Assembly: GCA_020636405.1 (NCBI GenBank) | Contig: JACJXW010000004.1 | Span: 3,336,001 to 3,400,000, forward strand | DNA: 64,000 nucleotides | Reading direction: 5' to 3' | Source of the DNA: Lewinellaceae bacterium | GTDB lineage: Bacteria; Bacteroidota; Bacteroidia; Chitinophagales; Saprospiraceae | In this document: in pieces, positions 25,051-34,217 of the stretch | Position numbering within the stretch: the first letter of the stretch is position 1 | Layout of the letters: every line of letters starts with the position of its first letter | Program-made: the position numbers and the translations under genes | Notes under the pieces: generated by a model | The model's input: only the letters and a program-made list of their open reading frames with translations | Told to the model about the DNA's origin: nothing | Databases searched by the model: none

Positions 25051-27336
25051 ATGAAGAAGAATTCGCTGAGAGAGGACGCCTTGTTTTACCACTCCAAAGA
25101 CAGGCCAGGTAAAATAGAGGTCATACCTACCAAAGAAACAGCCAACCAAAGAGACTTGTCGTTAGCCTATTCGCCCGGGGTGGCTGAGCCATGCCTGGCC
25201 ATCGAAAAGGATGTCAGTGATGTATACAAGTACACGGCCAAAGGCAACCTGGTAGCGGTCATCAGCAACGGTACCGCCGTTCTGGGGCTGGGCGATATCG
25301 GCCCGGAGGCCAGTAAACCAGTCATGGAAGGCAAGGGCTTGTTGTTCAAAATATACGCCGATATCGATTGTTTCGACCTGGAACTGAACACCAAGAATGT
25401 AGATGAATTCGTCCGCACCGTAAAGATCCTGGAACCCACTTTCGGCGGGGTGAACCTGGAGGATATATCCGCTCCGGATTGCTTCGAGATCGAGGAGCGG
25501 CTGAAAAAGGAACTGGACATTCCTGTAATGCACGACGACCAGCACGGTACGGCCATCATCAGTGGCGCGGCCTTGCTGAACGCCATTGAGCTGGTCAATA
25601 AAGACATCTCCAAAGTCAAAATAGTAGTCAACGGAGCCGGAGCCTCCGCCATTTCCTGTACCCGCATTTACGTCTCACTGGGTGCACAAAAGGAAAATAT
25701 TTTCATGTACGACAGTAAAGGCCTGATCCACCCGGGCCGAGATAACCTGGATGGCAAAAAGCCTGAATTCGTCAACGGAACCGTACCTGCGGATACTTCT
25801 CTGGCGGATATTCTCGTTGGCGCTGATGTGTTCATCGGGCTTTCGCGGGGCAACGTGCTGTCTCAGGATATGGTAAAAACAATGGCCAAGGATTGTATCA
25901 TTTTCGCAATGGCCAACCCGGACCCGGAGATCAGCTATGACGATGCCAAAGCGGCGCGGGAGGACAGTATTATGGCCACCGGGCGTTCCGATTTCCCCAA
26001 TCAGGTGAATAACGTCCTGGGGTTCCCCTTCATTTTCAGGGGAGCGCTGGATGTACGGGCTACCGAGATCAACGAAGAGATGAAACTGGCAGCTGTTTAC
26101 GCACTGGCGGACCTGGCCAAGAAACCGGTGCCCGACATCGTCAATATGGCTTACGGCAACGTCAACCTGAGATTCGGCAAAGATTACATCATTCCCAAGC
26201 CGGTGGACCCCCGCCTGATCACGACGGTCGCCCCAGCGGTGGCTAAAGCCGCTATGGAGACGGGAGTGGCCCGCAACCCCATTGCCGACTGGGAAACTTA
26301 TGAGCTGGAACTGGCGCGGCGCCTGGGCAATGACAATACGATCTCCCGGATCCTGGAGACCAAGGCCAAGCAAGAGCTCAAACGAGTTGTTTTCGTCGAT
26401 GCAGAAAATGCCTCTGTGCTTAAAGCAGCCCAGGTAGTTTTGGAAGAGCGGATCGCTCAACCTATCCTGCTGGGGGGGCGGCAAAAGGTGGAGTCTATCA
26501 TCCGGGAGTATGGCCTTTCTTTGAATGGCATCCGGATCATCGACCCCAAACAACCGGCCGATGAAGCGGAAGAGCAGAAACTCAACGAATACAGCTCCAT
26601 ATTCTACGAGAAGCGGAAAAGAAAAGGGATGACCCGCCTGGAGGCAGCAGACATCATGCGCAGCCGGAGTTATTACGGCGTGATGATGGTTGAGGCCGGG
26701 GATGCCGACGCCCTGATCGGTGGTGTAACCAAGAAATATCCATACACGGTCCGCCCCGCTTTGCAGATCATCGGCCCCAGAGAGGGTATCCGGAAGGTGG
26801 CCAGCACGCACATTCTGATCACCCGCTTTGGCCCACTGTTCCTGGCCGATACTTCGATCAATCACCACCTCAATGCGGAGGATATTGCCGATATCACGGA
26901 ATTAGTTGCCGAAAAAGTCGAATCTTTTGACATTCAGCCACGGATTGCGATGGTTACTTATTCCAACTTCGGCTCGGTTCCGCACGGAGAGTCGGCAGTG
27001 CTCATGAGAAAGGCGACCAGCCTCGTGCAGGAAAAGCATCCCGACTGGATCGTCGATGGGGAAATGCAGGCGAATATGGCCCTCAACCCGGCGGTGCGGG
27101 AACACTTTTATCCTTTCTCAAAGTTGGGAACCAAAAGGGCCAACACCCTGATCTTCCCCAACTTGTCTTCGGCCAATATTGCTTATAATCTTCTGGCTCA
27201 TACCGCCAATATGGACATCATCGGCCCTATTTTGCTGGGCCTGAAAAAACCGGTGCACATCCTGCAACTGGGCGCCAGCGTCCGGCAGATCGTGGATATG
27301 GTAGGTATAGCAGCAGTGGATGCACAGGGAAGGTGA
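25051..27336 (+). CDS. maeB: NADP-dependent malic enzyme, MaeB type (malic enzyme-phosphotransacetylase fusion)
   Basis: This 761-aa protein has an N-terminal malic-enzyme part (about residues 1-420) with LAYSPGVAEPCLAIE, HDDQHGTAII, a nucleotide loop VVNGAGASAISC and FAMANPDPEIS. The C-terminal part (about 430-755) resembles phosphotransacetylase (PILLGGRQKVES, IIGPREGIRKVASTH, NLSSANIAYNLLAHTAN). It converts malate and NADP to pyruvate, CO2 and NADPH. In E. coli MaeB the PTA-like half is regulatory and senses acetyl-CoA and related metabolites. With PPDK at 57.2 kb it makes a C4-to-PEP route. ATG 25051 follows an AT-rich stretch with no strong ribosome-binding site, as usual in Bacteroidota. 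Confidence 0.95.
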   Translation: MKKNSLREDALFYHSKDRPGKIEVIPTKETANQRDLSLAYSPGVAEPCLAIEKDVSDVYKYTAKGNLVAVISNGTAVLGLGDIGPEASKPVMEGKGLLFKIYADIDCFDLELNTKNVDEFVRTVKILEPTFGGVNLEDISAPDCFEIEERLKKELDIPVMHDDQHGTAIISGAALLNAIELVNKDISKVKIVVNGAGASAISCTRIYVSLGAQKENIFMYDSKGLIHPGRDNLDGKKPEFVNGTVPADTSLADILVGADVFIGLSRGNVLSQDMVKTMAKDCIIFAMANPDPEISYDDAKAAREDSIMATGRSDFPNQVNNVLGFPFIFRGALDVRATEINEEMKLAAVYALADLAKKPVPDIVNMAYGNVNLRFGKDYIIPKPVDPRLITTVAPAVAKAAMETGVARNPIADWETYELELARRLGNDNTISRILETKAKQELKRVVFVDAENASVLKAAQVVLEERIAQPILLGGRQKVESIIREYGLSLNGIRIIDPKQPADEAEEQKLNEYSSIFYEKRKRKGMTRLEAADIMRSRSYYGVMMVEAGDADALIGGVTKKYPYTVRPALQIIGPREGIRKVASTHILITRFGPLFLADTSINHHLNAEDIADITELVAEKVESFDIQPRIAMVTYSNFGSVPHGESAVLMRKATSLVQEKHPDWIVDGEMQANMALNPAVREHFYPFSKLGTKRANTLIFPNLSSANIAYNLLAHTANMDIIGPILLGLKKPVHILQLGASVRQIVDMVGIAAVDAQGR

Positions 27337-27353
27337 CGGGGGAAGGGGGAGGT

Positions 27354-27394
27354 ATATTGTTATATTGCTGTAAATCACAGCAATATAACAATAT
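27354..27394. terminator. Long hairpin between convergent maeB and thioredoxin-like gene
   Basis: The arm 27354-27371 (ATATTGTTATATTGCTGT) pairs perfectly with 27377-27394, leaving a five-base loop AAATC. The hairpin is AT-rich and is flanked by A-runs on the right. It lies just after the malic enzyme stop and before the end of the convergent gene, so it probably stops transcription from both sides. Confidence 0.6.
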
Positions 27395-27414
27395 GACAAT
27401 ATGAAAAAAAAACG

Positions 27415-27909
27415 CTACCCCCCCTTGGCCCCTCGTTTGATCATCCGGTCTACGCCGGAAGTGAATTCCTGTACGGAAGAAGTGTAACCCGTTTGGCCCA
27501 GGGCCTCGATGGAGAATCCTTCGTCTTTAGTATTCTTCTCCAGGTTGAATACCCAGATGGTGGGATATCCTCTGACATTGAAGGCTTGTTGCAGGGAGTA
27601 GTTCTGCTGCCGGATCTCATTCGGGATCTGTTTTCTCCTTGGGAAATCGAGTTCCAGGAGGACTACGTTTTTCTCCGCCCACTTCTTGAATTCAGGCTTG
27701 GAGAACACATCAGCAGTCAGTCTTTTGCACCACCCGCACCAGTCGCTGCCGGTGAAATTGGCCATGATGGGCTTTCCCGTTTTTTGTGATATCTTATAGG
27801 CTTCGTCAATGTCCACCAGCCAGCCTTCGTTTCCGGCAGTATACTTCTCCTGCGCCATTGCAAAGGAAGCGGCCATCAGGAAGGCAAATAAGATGCTGAT
27901 CTTCTTCAT
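27415..27909 (-). CDS. Periplasmic thioredoxin-family protein
   Basis: This is 164 aa from ATG 27909, where the signal peptide MKKISILFAFLMAASFAMAQ starts; the extension to 27942 is not needed. The thioredoxin fold carries the redox motif C58-G-W-C61 in TGSDWCGWCKRL, preceded by KPIMANF, with the cis-Pro region RGYPTIWVFNL. This is the Thioredoxin_7/DsbD-gamma-like group found in many Bacteroidota periplasms. It probably reduces or isomerises disulfides or protects against oxidants. No DsbD partner lies next to it. Confidence 0.87.
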   Translation of the reverse strand: MKKISILFAFLMAASFAMAQEKYTAGNEGWLVDIDEAYKISQKTGKPIMANFTGSDWCGWCKRLTADVFSKPEFKKWAEKNVVLLELDFPRRKQIPNEIRQQNYSLQQAFNVRGYPTIWVFNLEKNTKDEGFSIEALGQTGYTSSVQEFTSGVDRMIKRGAKGG

Positions 27910-28056
27910 GAGTTTTCTTTTAATTAGGCTAATTTTGAACATATATCTGGTAAAGATACAATCTTACTGCTGAAAAGATGTACGGTAAACTGTTACCATC
28001 CTGTTAAGGGTATTCACGGCAATCCATTAACTTGCAGAACATTAAAAACAAGCGCT

Positions 28057-29487
28057 TTGAAACGGATCTCTACTCTGATAATATTTGTCCTCCTCAGCCT
28101 GTCCGCTGCAGAAGCTCAACAGGAAGAGGTTTATGACTACGCAAGCAGCAACCGGCTAATGATCCAGCGTGGCGTACAGGCCATCCTGATGTGCAATGGC
28201 CTGTTTACTTCCGGGCGCAGCCTGGATCTGGTTTTTGAGCAGGAGCTGGCCTATTTGAAAGAACCGGTAGGTACGGAGGAAGGGGGCGATTACGAGGTGG
28301 ACTGGAAGCGGCGGGCCGTAGCTGTCGGCAAGCCGGAAAACGGCATTCCTACCATGCGCGCTGCTTTTCGCGAAGGGCTCGGCTGCATTATCCTGGCTCC
28401 GGATCAGGCATTCGAAGACATCGAATCTCTTCCTGTCCTTGAAATGCCCCCCTTACCTGGCAACCCTGCCGATATTCCCTGGCCGGACGGCGACCGGGTA
28501 GAGCCCCTTGCCCTCCCTGCCTACATCGATGAAACCGCCCTGGAAGCAGCGGCCGATTGGGCTTTCAACCGGAAATCGCCCGAGCAGGTGACCCTCAGCT
28601 TGCTGATCGTGCATAAAGGACAGATCATCCTGGAGCGCTACGCCCCAGGAGTAGATATGAAAACTAAAACCCGTACCTGGTCAACCGCTAAAAGCATCGC
28701 CGCCACCCTGATCGGTATGCTGGTGGACGAAGGCAAACTGGCCCTGGATGAACCGCTGGGCCTGGAATGGCTGCCCCAGGTGCTTTCACCGGAGGCCGAC
28801 CCCCGGAATGAGATCACCCTGCGCCACGTGCTGAATATGTCCAGCGGATTGTACCCGGTAGACAATAACGGCATGGAGTACGCCACCGGCTCGGGGTTGG
28901 CCTACTGGGCGGGCGCCAGTTCCGCCATCGGCGCCCGCAACCGCGGCCTGGTTCGCAGGCCTGGCGCCTATTGGGATTATGAGAACTACGAGACCCTCCT
29001 CGCCGTGCTGGCCATGAAAAAGGCACTCGGCGATTCGGTGAACTACCTGGAATTCCCACGCCGTGCCTTGCTGGACAAGATCGGGATGCGGAACACCTTG
29101 CTCAGCGTCGACCGCTTCGGCGATTTCATCCTCAGCAGCCAGGTGTACACCAACGCCCGAGACCTGGCACGCTTCGGGCTGCTTTACCTGCAGGACGGCT
29201 TGTGGAAGGGGGAGCGCCTCCTGTCGGAAGAATGGATACGGTTCGTTCGCACCCCGGCTCCTTCCACCGCAGAGCGCGGCAACTTCTACGGCGGGCAGTG
29301 GTGGCTGGTGCCCGATGATCGCACCGACGTCCCGAAGGACGCCTACTCTACGGCCGGCAACCGGGGCCAGTACGTCATCGTCGTGCCTTCGCACGAACTG
29401 GTGATCGTTCGCCGGGGGCTGGACTATGGCAGGCAAGGGTTCGACCGGTGGGATCTGGTGCGGGAGGTATTGCGGGCGTTTGAGTGA
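28057..29487 (+). CDS. Serine hydrolase, beta-lactamase/CubicO family
   Basis: This 476-aa exported protein starts at TTG 28057; this start is chosen because the signal peptide KRISTLIIFVLLSLSAAEAQ begins immediately after it and no ATG lies nearby. The catalytic motifs of class C beta-lactamase-like enzymes are present: S209-T-A-K212 in TWSTAKSIAATLIG, and Y308-E-N310. The usual third KTG/HTG motif is replaced by a STAGNRGQY segment near residue 430. Such proteins include D-aminopeptidases, esterases and transacylases; the substrate is not evident. It is followed by a strong hairpin terminator. Confidence 0.88.
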   Translation: MKRISTLIIFVLLSLSAAEAQQEEVYDYASSNRLMIQRGVQAILMCNGLFTSGRSLDLVFEQELAYLKEPVGTEEGGDYEVDWKRRAVAVGKPENGIPTMRAAFREGLGCIILAPDQAFEDIESLPVLEMPPLPGNPADIPWPDGDRVEPLALPAYIDETALEAAADWAFNRKSPEQVTLSLLIVHKGQIILERYAPGVDMKTKTRTWSTAKSIAATLIGMLVDEGKLALDEPLGLEWLPQVLSPEADPRNEITLRHVLNMSSGLYPVDNNGMEYATGSGLAYWAGASSAIGARNRGLVRRPGAYWDYENYETLLAVLAMKKALGDSVNYLEFPRRALLDKIGMRNTLLSVDRFGDFILSSQVYTNARDLARFGLLYLQDGLWKGERLLSEEWIRFVRTPAPSTAERGNFYGGQWWLVPDDRTDVPKDAYSTAGNRGQYVIVVPSHELVIVRRGLDYGRQGFDRWDLVREVLRAFE

Positions 29488-29500
29488 GGCGTTTAAAACA

Positions 29501-29539
29501 AAAAACCCTTTGTAATTAACTGAATTACAAAGGGTTTTT
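29501..29539. terminator. Bidirectional hairpin terminator
   Basis: A perfect 17-bp inverted repeat (29501-29517 with 29523-29539, loop AACTG) has A-runs on the left and T-runs on the right. It therefore has a U-tract in both directions. It ends the serine hydrolase transcript from the left and the tRNA transcript from the right. Confidence 0.85.
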
Positions 29540-29549
29540 GAAAAAATTA

Positions 29550-29624
<75 letters not shown>

Positions 29625-29628
29625 TTTT

Positions 29629-29658
29629 ATCCGCCGTAGCCTTGGCGAAGGCGGATCA
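29629..29658. repeat. Short palindromic element between the tRNA genes
   Basis: The sequence ATCCGCCGTAGCCTTGGCG then AAGGCGGAT forms an inverted repeat with arms ATCCGCC/GGCGGAT and an inner CCTTGG. It fills most of the spacer between the two tRNA genes. It may be a dispersed REP-like palindrome or a processing hairpin; only one copy was noticed in this window. Confidence 0.5.
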
Positions 29659-29669
29659 GAAACAAGTCG

Positions 29670-29744
29670 TGGTCATTACTGGATTCGAACCAGTGACCTC
29701 TGCTCTGTCAAAGCAGCGCTCTAAACCAACTGAGCTAAATGACC
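29670..29744 (-). tRNA. tRNA-Val (anticodon GAC)
   Basis: On the minus strand the acceptor arm GGTCATT pairs with AATGACC, and the D-arm reads AGCTCAGTTGGTTTAGAGC. The anticodon arm CTGCT-TT-GAC-AG-AGCAG gives anticodon GAC, and the T-arm is CACTGGTTCGAATCCAGTA. The discriminator base is A. It lies 45 bp upstream of tRNA-Pro on the same strand, so the two are probably one transcript. Confidence 0.95.
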
Positions 29745-29927
29745 GGAAAGATGGAATGCTCTGCGCTTTTGCAAAGCGGTTGCAAAGATAAAAAAAACCT
29801 CATTTTTTCACACCCCTGGGGCACTTTTTTCTGCCGGTGATGGATAAACTATTTTCAGTAGATGGAGCTAAGCCTGTTGCTGGCCATTGTCATCAATTTG
29901 ATCCGCCGGTTTTTGTAACTTAAAAAG

Positions 29928-29948
29928 TTATCAACAGAATGTTGATAA
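29928..29948. promoter_or_regulatory. 21-bp perfect palindrome in the tRNA/nrdJ divergent region
   Basis: TTATCAACA-GAA-TGTTGATAA is a perfect 9-3-9 palindrome in the 456-bp non-coding stretch between tRNA-Val and nrdJ. Each arm differs by one base from the DnaA-box consensus TTATCCACA. It could be an operator for either divergent unit or a pair of weak DnaA sites. The rest of this stretch holds only the leader hairpin near nrdJ. Confidence 0.45.
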
Positions 29949-30112
29949 TTAATCGGGGGCGGGCCCTGAAAAAATCATCACAGGCCCTTACTTTAGAGCG
30001 GCTCTTATGGGCAACGAGCAGTTCAAACAAATATTGGTAAGAGATCATTATCTCCAAAAGGTAACACCTTCCAACTTAAAGCTTAGCGAGTCAATACTTC
30101 CAATCCACTGAT

Positions 30113-30155
30113 CCCTTCCCTGCGGATAGGGCTGCGGTATCTCTGGCGGGAAGGG
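30113..30155 (+). ncRNA. Possible structured 5' leader of nrdJ
   Basis: CCCTTCCC (30113-30120) pairs with GGGAAGGG (30148-30155), and an inner GATA/TATC pairing (30125-30128 with 30138-30141) encloses the loop GGGCTGCGG. It ends 45 bases before the nrdJ start. Purine-rich conserved-looking loops suggest an RNA element that could control nrdJ. The cobalamin riboswitch box is not recognisable here. No U-tract follows, so it is unlikely to be a simple terminator. Confidence 0.35.
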
Positions 30156-30200
30156 CCTGAACAGAATTAGAAAGCCTTTTAAAATAAAGTATTACCAAAC

Positions 30201-33200
30201 ATGGAAACACCGTCCGTTCAAAAGAAGAAGCAGAATACGCCTACTCAAACGTATAGCTATGAGGAAGCACTGAAGGCGTCTATCGAATATTTCAATGGCG
30301 ATGAGCTGGCCGCCAATGTGTGGGTAAACAAGTATGCCCTTAAGGATTCCTTCGGCAATATATACGAGCGCACCCCCGAGGACATGCACCGCCGCATCGC
30401 CCGGGAAATAGCCCGCATCGAACAGAAATACCCCAATCCGGTAAGTGAGGAAGAGATCTACCAGGCTTTGAAGGACTTTCAGTATATCGTTCCCCAGGGG
30501 AGCCCCATGGCGGGTATCGGCAACAATTTCCAGGTGTCTTCTCTGTCCAATTGTTTCGTCATCGGCAGCGGGGCCGATTCCTATGGCGGCATTGCCAAGG
30601 CCGACGAAGAGCAGGTCCAGCTGATGAAACGCCGGGGCGGGGTAGGGCAGGACCTGTCCCACCTGCGCCCGAAAGGCACCCCGGTGATGAATAGCGCCCT
30701 GAGCTCCACCGGCATCGTGCCCTTCATGGAACGCTACTCCAACTCTACCCGCGAAGTGGCGCAGGACGGCCGCCGCGGAGCGCTCATGCTGACTGTCTCC
30801 ATCAAACACCCGGACGCGGAGGGCTTCATCGACGCCAAGCTGGAAAAAGGCAAAGTGACCGGCGCCAACGTCTCCGTTCGCATCGACGACGAGTTCATGA
30901 GAGCGGCCATGGCCGGCAAACCCTACAAGCAGCAGTTTCCCATCGATTCCAAAGAGCCGACGTTTACAAAAGAGGTCGACGCGGCCAAGATCTGGAACAA
31001 GATCATCCACAACGCCTGGAAATCGGCCGAACCAGGCGTCCTGTTCTGGGACACCATCATCCGGGAATCGGTGCCGGATTGTTATGCCGACCTGGGGTAT
31101 AAGACGATTTCTACGAACCCTTGTTTGACCGGAGAAACACTTATTGCCCTAGCGGACGGCAGAGGACAGGTGCCGATCCGGCAATTGGCGGCGGAGGGCC
31201 GCGATGTGCCTGTCTATTGCCTTGACGACAACGGGCGCCTGGACATACAAATTATGCGCAATCCACGGATCACAGGATCCAACAAGGAGGTATTTAAAGT
31301 CACCCTGGATGACGGATCGGTGATCCGGGCGACTTCCAACCACAAATTCCGGTTGAAAAAAGGGGCTTATCGGGAGGTTAAGGACCTGAAACCGGGGGAT
31401 AGCCTGATGATCCTGACTAAATTTCAGGGGCCGGTAGTTAAAGAAGAGGGGAGGAAGCAGACAGATTACTGGTGGTTTAATGATGGCAGGTTCCGGTCCA
31501 CAAAGTCAGAACACCGAATGATTGCTGAGTTTTATCAGAATAGGAAGATAAGACGAGGTGAAGTCGTCCATCATGCTGATTATAATAGCCTGAATAATCA
31601 TCCTGATAATTTGGAAATCATGGATGTAAAAGCGCATGATGCGTTGCATAAAGCGGATATGATGGGGAAACAAAATCCCATCTTTAAGATTAAAGCCGAC
31701 CCTGAAAAACTCCGTGTTTACCGTGTCCGAATGTCGAAGTCTGTCTCTGGACTGAAAAATGGAAAAGCCTATCAGGTAACTAATGAAGCGTTATTTGAAC
31801 AGGCCATTTATCTCACGAAGGTATTGGGACGCCGGTTTTCCAAAAAGGAGTGGCAGGAGCATGCCAGGAAGAATAAATTGCCAATGACCTTTTCCAAATA
31901 CCGCAGAGAAGCGCTTGGGTCGATAAAGGAAATGTCTTCGCTGGCAGCAGCGGAACTTGGCTTGATTCAAGCCGACAATGATCCTCGCCTTTTGCGAACT
32001 TTGCTAAAGGCTGAAGAACAGGGCTATGAAACAAAAATCCAAGGAAGCACTGTAGTAGTTCAAAAAGCTTGTGAACATTGTAATCAGCATTTTTGGATTA
32101 ACTACCATCGCCGCGAAATTTCCTATTGTTCATTTGATTGTCTGAACGATTTCCTCAATTCCGATGAAGCAGTCAGGGAAAAAAGAGCAAATTCGATTAA
32201 TCAGATCTATCTCAAAAAGGCAGAGCAAAATAAAGTTGCTCAGTTGCAGGCATACACTCAACTGAAGTATCAGCTCCAACGTGAACCCCTGATGAAAGAG
32301 TGGGAGAAGGAGTGTAGGAAATCGGGCATACCCTTCCGGGTTGGTACCAAACATGGTTTCGGCTCTTTCCAGGACCTCAAGGCCCAGGCAGAATTTCACA
32401 ACCATCGCGTGGTGTCCATCGAATTTGATGGATACGAAGATGTGTACAATGGCACAGTGGACAAACACCACAACTTCTTCGCCGGGGGCTGGGAGGGACA
32501 AACCAAAGATGGAAAAGCCAAACTGGTCTATCTCAACCAGAAAAATTGCGGTGAAATTCCCCTCTGTCCATACGATTCCTGTCGCCTTCTGGCGATCAAC
32601 CTCTACGGCTACGTCGAAGAACCGTTCACCGATAAGGCACACTTCAATTTCGAAAAATTTGCCCGGCACGTACAGCTGGCACAGCGCATGATGGACGACA
32701 TCATCGACCTGGAGATCGAGAAGGTTGAACGCATTCTGGACAAGATCGACAAGGATCCGGAACCGGAAGAGATCAAGGCCACCGAGCGCCGCCTGTGGGA
32801 GAAGATCCATAAGGCCTGCGTCAACGGCCGCCGTACCGGGGTGGGCATCACTGCCGAGGGGGATATGCTGGCGGCTCTGGGCCTGCGCTACGGTACCAAC
32901 GAAGGTATAGATTTTTCGGTGAAAGTCCACCAGACACTGGCCATCAACGCTTATCGCTCCTCCGCGGTCATGGCCGAAGAACGGGGCGCCTTTCCGATCT
33001 ATGATTCGGAACGAGAGAAGAACAACCCCTTCATCAGCCGCCTCCGCGAGGCCGACCCTGCTCTGTACGAAGAAATGCTGGCCAAGGGCCGCCGCAATAT
33101 CGCCTTGTTGACCATAGCGCCCACCGGCACCACCAGCCTGATGACCCAGACCACCTCCGGTATCGAGCCGGCCTTCCTCATCAGCTACAAACGCCGCCGT

Positions 33201-34193
33201 AAGGTCAACCCCAGCGATAAGGATGCCAATGTAACCTTCATCGACGAGGTGGGCGACCACTGGGAAGAATACAACGTCTTCCACCACAAATTCATCACCT
33301 GGCTGGAAGCCAACGGCTATGATGTGGGCCAGGTCACCCGGATGACGGCCGAGGAACTGCAGCCTATTATTGAACAATCCCCTTACCACCGGGCCACCGC
33401 CAATGATGTGGACTGGGTGCAGAAGGTGAAGATGCAGGGCGCCATTCAGAAGTGGGTCGACCATTCCATCAGCGTGACCGTGAATGTCCCGGAGGAAACC
33501 TCCGAAGAGATGGTCAAAAAGATCTACCAGACCGCATGGGAGGCAGGCTGTAAAGGATGTACGATCTACCGCGACGGATCCCGCTCCGGGGTGTTGGTCT
33601 CCGATTCCGGGGGTAAAGACAAAAAGCAGGTTCAGTTTCAGGAAACCATGCCGCCCAAGCGGCCACAGGTACTGGAATCGGCCGTGGTGCGTTTCAAGAA
33701 CAACTCGGAGGACTGGATCGCCGTCATCGGCCTATACGACAAACGCCCCTATGAGATCTTTACCGGGCGGGCGGAGGACATGTTCAAGTTCCCGGATTAT
33801 GTCACTTCCGGCTGGGTGCTCAAAGTGAAGGACGAAGACGGCCACAACCGTTACGATTTCCAGTTTCTTGACCGGGAGGGTTACCGCATCACCATCGAGG
33901 GGTTGTCCCGCTCTTTCAATAAGGAGTACTGGAACTATGCCAAGCTCATCTCCGGCGTATTGCGCCACGGCATGCCGATCGCTTACGTGGTCGACATGGT
34001 GGAAGGCCTCAACGTGCCTGAAGATTACATCAATTCCTGGAAGAACGGCGTTTGCCGCGCCCTCAAGCAGTTTGTTCCGGACGGGACCCAGGCGGCCGAC
34101 AGCAACTGCCCCAGTTGCGGCGACCCGGATGGGCTGCTCTACAAGGAGGGGTGTTTGATCTGTAAGAGCTGTGGGTACTCGGAGTGTGGGTAG
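30201..34193 (+). CDS. nrdJ: Adenosylcobalamin-dependent ribonucleotide reductase (class II) with intein
   Basis: This is a 1330-aa precursor. Removal of the intein (residues 308-782) leaves an 855-aa class II reductase, which reduces ribonucleotides using a 5'-deoxyadenosyl radical from coenzyme B12. Extein signatures include FQVSSLSNCFVIG (redox Cys) and GGVGQDLSHLRPKG. The split active-site motif N306-P307/C783-G784-E785 has Cys783 as the expected thiyl-radical residue. IALLTIAPTGTTSLM and ISVTVNVPEE are also present. The C-terminus carries a zinc ribbon (CPSCGDPDG...CLICKSCGYSECG). The intervening stretch has different base use. It is a monocistronic gene, and function depends on protein splicing. 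Confidence 0.95.
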   Translation: METPSVQKKKQNTPTQTYSYEEALKASIEYFNGDELAANVWVNKYALKDSFGNIYERTPEDMHRRIAREIARIEQKYPNPVSEEEIYQALKDFQYIVPQGSPMAGIGNNFQVSSLSNCFVIGSGADSYGGIAKADEEQVQLMKRRGGVGQDLSHLRPKGTPVMNSALSSTGIVPFMERYSNSTREVAQDGRRGALMLTVSIKHPDAEGFIDAKLEKGKVTGANVSVRIDDEFMRAAMAGKPYKQQFPIDSKEPTFTKEVDAAKIWNKIIHNAWKSAEPGVLFWDTIIRESVPDCYADLGYKTISTNPCLTGETLIALADGRGQVPIRQLAAEGRDVPVYCLDDNGRLDIQIMRNPRITGSNKEVFKVTLDDGSVIRATSNHKFRLKKGAYREVKDLKPGDSLMILTKFQGPVVKEEGRKQTDYWWFNDGRFRSTKSEHRMIAEFYQNRKIRRGEVVHHADYNSLNNHPDNLEIMDVKAHDALHKADMMGKQNPIFKIKADPEKLRVYRVRMSKSVSGLKNGKAYQVTNEALFEQAIYLTKVLGRRFSKKEWQEHARKNKLPMTFSKYRREALGSIKEMSSLAAAELGLIQADNDPRLLRTLLKAEEQGYETKIQGSTVVVQKACEHCNQHFWINYHRREISYCSFDCLNDFLNSDEAVREKRANSINQIYLKKAEQNKVAQLQAYTQLKYQLQREPLMKEWEKECRKSGIPFRVGTKHGFGSFQDLKAQAEFHNHRVVSIEFDGYEDVYNGTVDKHHNFFAGGWEGQTKDGKAKLVYLNQKNCGEIPLCPYDSCRLLAINLYGYVEEPFTDKAHFNFEKFARHVQLAQRMMDDIIDLEIEKVERILDKIDKDPEPEEIKATERRLWEKIHKACVNGRRTGVGITAEGDMLAALGLRYGTNEGIDFSVKVHQTLAINAYRSSAVMAEERGAFPIYDSEREKNNPFISRLREADPALYEEMLAKGRRNIALLTIAPTGTTSLMTQTTSGIEPAFLISYKRRRKVNPSDKDANVTFIDEVGDHWEEYNVFHHKFITWLEANGYDVGQVTRMTAEELQPIIEQSPYHRATANDVDWVQKVKMQGAIQKWVDHSISVTVNVPEETSEEMVKKIYQTAWEAGCKGCTIYRDGSRSGVLVSDSGGKDKKQVQFQETMPPKRPQVLESAVVRFKNNSEDWIAVIGLYDKRPYEIFTGRAEDMFKFPDYVTSGWVLKVKDEDGHNRYDFQFLDREGYRITIEGLSRSFNKEYWNYAKLISGVLRHGMPIAYVVDMVEGLNVPEDYINSWKNGVCRALKQFVPDGTQAADSNCPSCGDPDGLLYKEGCLICKSCGYSECG
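31122..32546 (+). other. Intein with HNH homing endonuclease inside NrdJ
   Basis: The element encodes 475 residues, precursor Cys308 to Asn782. Splicing block A starts C-L-T-G-E-T; block B has T378-S-N-H381. Block F reads VYNGTVDKHHNFFAGG near the end, and block G ends Gln-Lys-Asn before Cys783. The residue before the terminal Asn is Lys and not the usual His. An HNH nuclease is visible at H457-H458-A-D...N465-N466...N470-L...H479...H483, followed by a CxxC...C-x3-C zinc-binding segment near residue 620 (CEHCNQHFW, YCSFDC). The flanks join exactly into the uninterrupted STNP/CGEIPL motif. The DNA from about 31.44 to 32.33 kb looks more AT-rich than the flanks, as expected of a mobile element. 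Confidence 0.93.
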
Positions 34194-34217
34194 CTCCACT
34201 TAAAAAACAACTCTACG

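Noticed and set aside
25675..26868. 397-codon minus-strand frame inside maeB
   Set aside because: Fully antisense to conserved malic enzyme/PTA sequence.
29745..30200. Cobalamin riboswitch upstream of the B12-dependent reductase
   Set aside because: The conserved B12-box sequence and core were not found; only a generic hairpin is visible.
32130..33464. 444-codon open frame on the minus strand inside nrdJ
   Set aside because: It is antisense to intein and catalytic extein sequence with strong family signatures; no motif of its own. A shadow of codon bias.
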